From positions 1-20,463 of the IMG/VR virus record IMGVR_UViG_3300027659_000273: a stretch of DNA of 20,463 nucleotides; one strand, given 5' to 3'. Positions 19,853 to 20,463 of this stretch are shown here, in pieces. The DNA is from a virus. The translations under genes were made by a program, and so were the position numbers. Within the stretch, counting starts at the first letter, position 1. Every line of letters begins with the position of its first letter. The notes beneath the pieces are model-generated. The model had not been told where the DNA came from. It did not search any database and saw only the letters and a list, made by a program, of their open reading frames with translations.

Positions 19853-20463
19853 TTAGGCTGTCCGTTTCCACATATAAACAGTAATGTATTTTTGTACGTT
19901 AGCATTAGTAGGGGAATCACCAGTAGAAGATATAGTTATTCCTGTAGAAGCATTTTCTGTTGGAGACAAATTCCTTGCTGTTGAATATCCAGTAGCTGAT
20001 GATATTGGTGCACCACCATTATCAGTACCAGCTTGTGCTGAACCTAATTTTTGTAATCCGTGGCTGTGACCTGTATCACTAATTGAGTGAGTATGACTAG
20101 GAACAATAGCGTCATTAGAACCACCAGTTTTTTCAGCAGAATTAAATAATGAATCACTTGCATCAAAACCAACCATTACACGACCAACACTAAATGCAAC
20201 CCATGTACCAAAGCCAAACAAAGTAGCTGGATTAGTGCTATTGGTTGCGTTTATATATATTGAACCTACTGGATAAGCAAGAGCTACAGAGTTACCAACA
20301 TAAGCAGTCGTAGCTACCTTAGTAGAGTTATCACCCGCCGATTGCGTAGTAGCCGTAGCTGATGCGCCTAACGCCACAGTCGAGCTAAATACAGCAGCAC
20401 CAGTACAAGTAAACGCACCACCTACGACAAAGCTATCAGCGTCTGTGCCTGTTTGCTGATCTT
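19853..20463 (-). CDS. Tail fibre or collar protein, 5' end outside the window
   Basis: The frame stays open to the window edge, so 202 residues of the C-terminal end are visible. The stretch TQSAGDNSTKVATTAYVGNS is a repeated-type segment of phage fibres. YPVGSIYINATNSTNPATLF followed by GFGTWVAFSVGRVMVGFD is the phage tail-collar/fibre tip signature, and SHTHSISDTGHSHGL is a His-rich region that binds metal in trimeric fibre tips. It probably touches the host receptor. The rest lies beyond the edge. The usable GTG at 20377 is only an internal codon. Confidence 0.92.
   Translation of the reverse strand, partial: DQQTGTDADSFVVGGAFTCTGAAVFSSTVALGASATATTQSAGDNSTKVATTAYVGNSVALAYPVGSIYINATNSTNPATLFGFGTWVAFSVGRVMVGFDASDSLFNSAEKTGGSNDAIVPSHTHSISDTGHSHGLQKLGSAQAGTDNGGAPISSATGYSTARNLSPTENASTGITISSTGDSPTNANVQKYITVYMWKRTA

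Noticed and set aside
1-20463. CRISPR array, tRNA genes, integrase and att sites
   Set aside because: No regularly spaced repeats with unique spacers, no cloverleaf with CCA-end features and no recombinase frame were found by eye in either strand.

Overview
The window is part of a double-stranded DNA tailed phage genome that infects a Gram-negative bacterium. Gram-negative host: a membrane-anchored Rz-type spanin gene with a lipoprotein Rz1 gene nested inside it, plus a GH19 endolysin. Phage: terminase small and large subunits, a large P22-type portal protein, a tail fibre or collar protein, an ERF annealing protein and a replication operon. Coding is very dense, with many ATGA overlaps. There is no tRNA, integrase, CI-like repressor or CRISPR array. 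The gene flavour resembles uncultured aquatic podovirus-like phages, but host genus and tail type cannot be fixed from this piece.

Layout. Positions 1-13296 read leftward. From right to left they hold a winged-helix-like gene, two tiny Cys genes, a replication initiator (DUF1376 type) with candidate origin repeats inside it, a CHC2 zinc protein, a DnaB/gp4-like helicase, a VRR-NUC nuclease, a Ref-like HNH nuclease, a chain of short Lys- or Cys-rich genes, two glycosyltransferases, an 865-residue polyvalent-type protein, then TerS, TerL, portal and the first codons of a probable scaffold gene. Positions 13388-16931 read rightward from a clear sigma70-like promoter: small unknown genes, ERF, an SSB-like protein flanked by two HNH nucleases, a terminator/attenuator, a Cro-size HTH protein, a small membrane protein and a small acidic protein. 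Positions 20463-16945 read leftward again: tail fibre end, small membrane proteins, endolysin, lipoprotein, holin candidate, a secreted Cys protein and Rz/Rz1. If the genome is circular or permuted, the left edge (scaffold, capsid, tail) would continue into the right edge (tail fibre, lysis).

How it works together. The divergent region 13297-13387 is the likely early switch. The rightward operon supplies recombination and SSB functions. The leftward operon supplies origin recognition, helicase loading and nucleases, then packaging genes. No DNA polymerase and no catalytic primase domain are visible, so replication probably borrows host enzymes. The features most worth a second look are: 11-bp tandem dyad repeats inside the initiator gene, whose period does not follow the codons; a perfect A_AAA_AAA slippery heptamer where two membrane-protein genes overlap in the -1 frame; a dyad operator across the early -10 box; and a terminator whose 5' arm can pair with the loop of the preceding hairpin.
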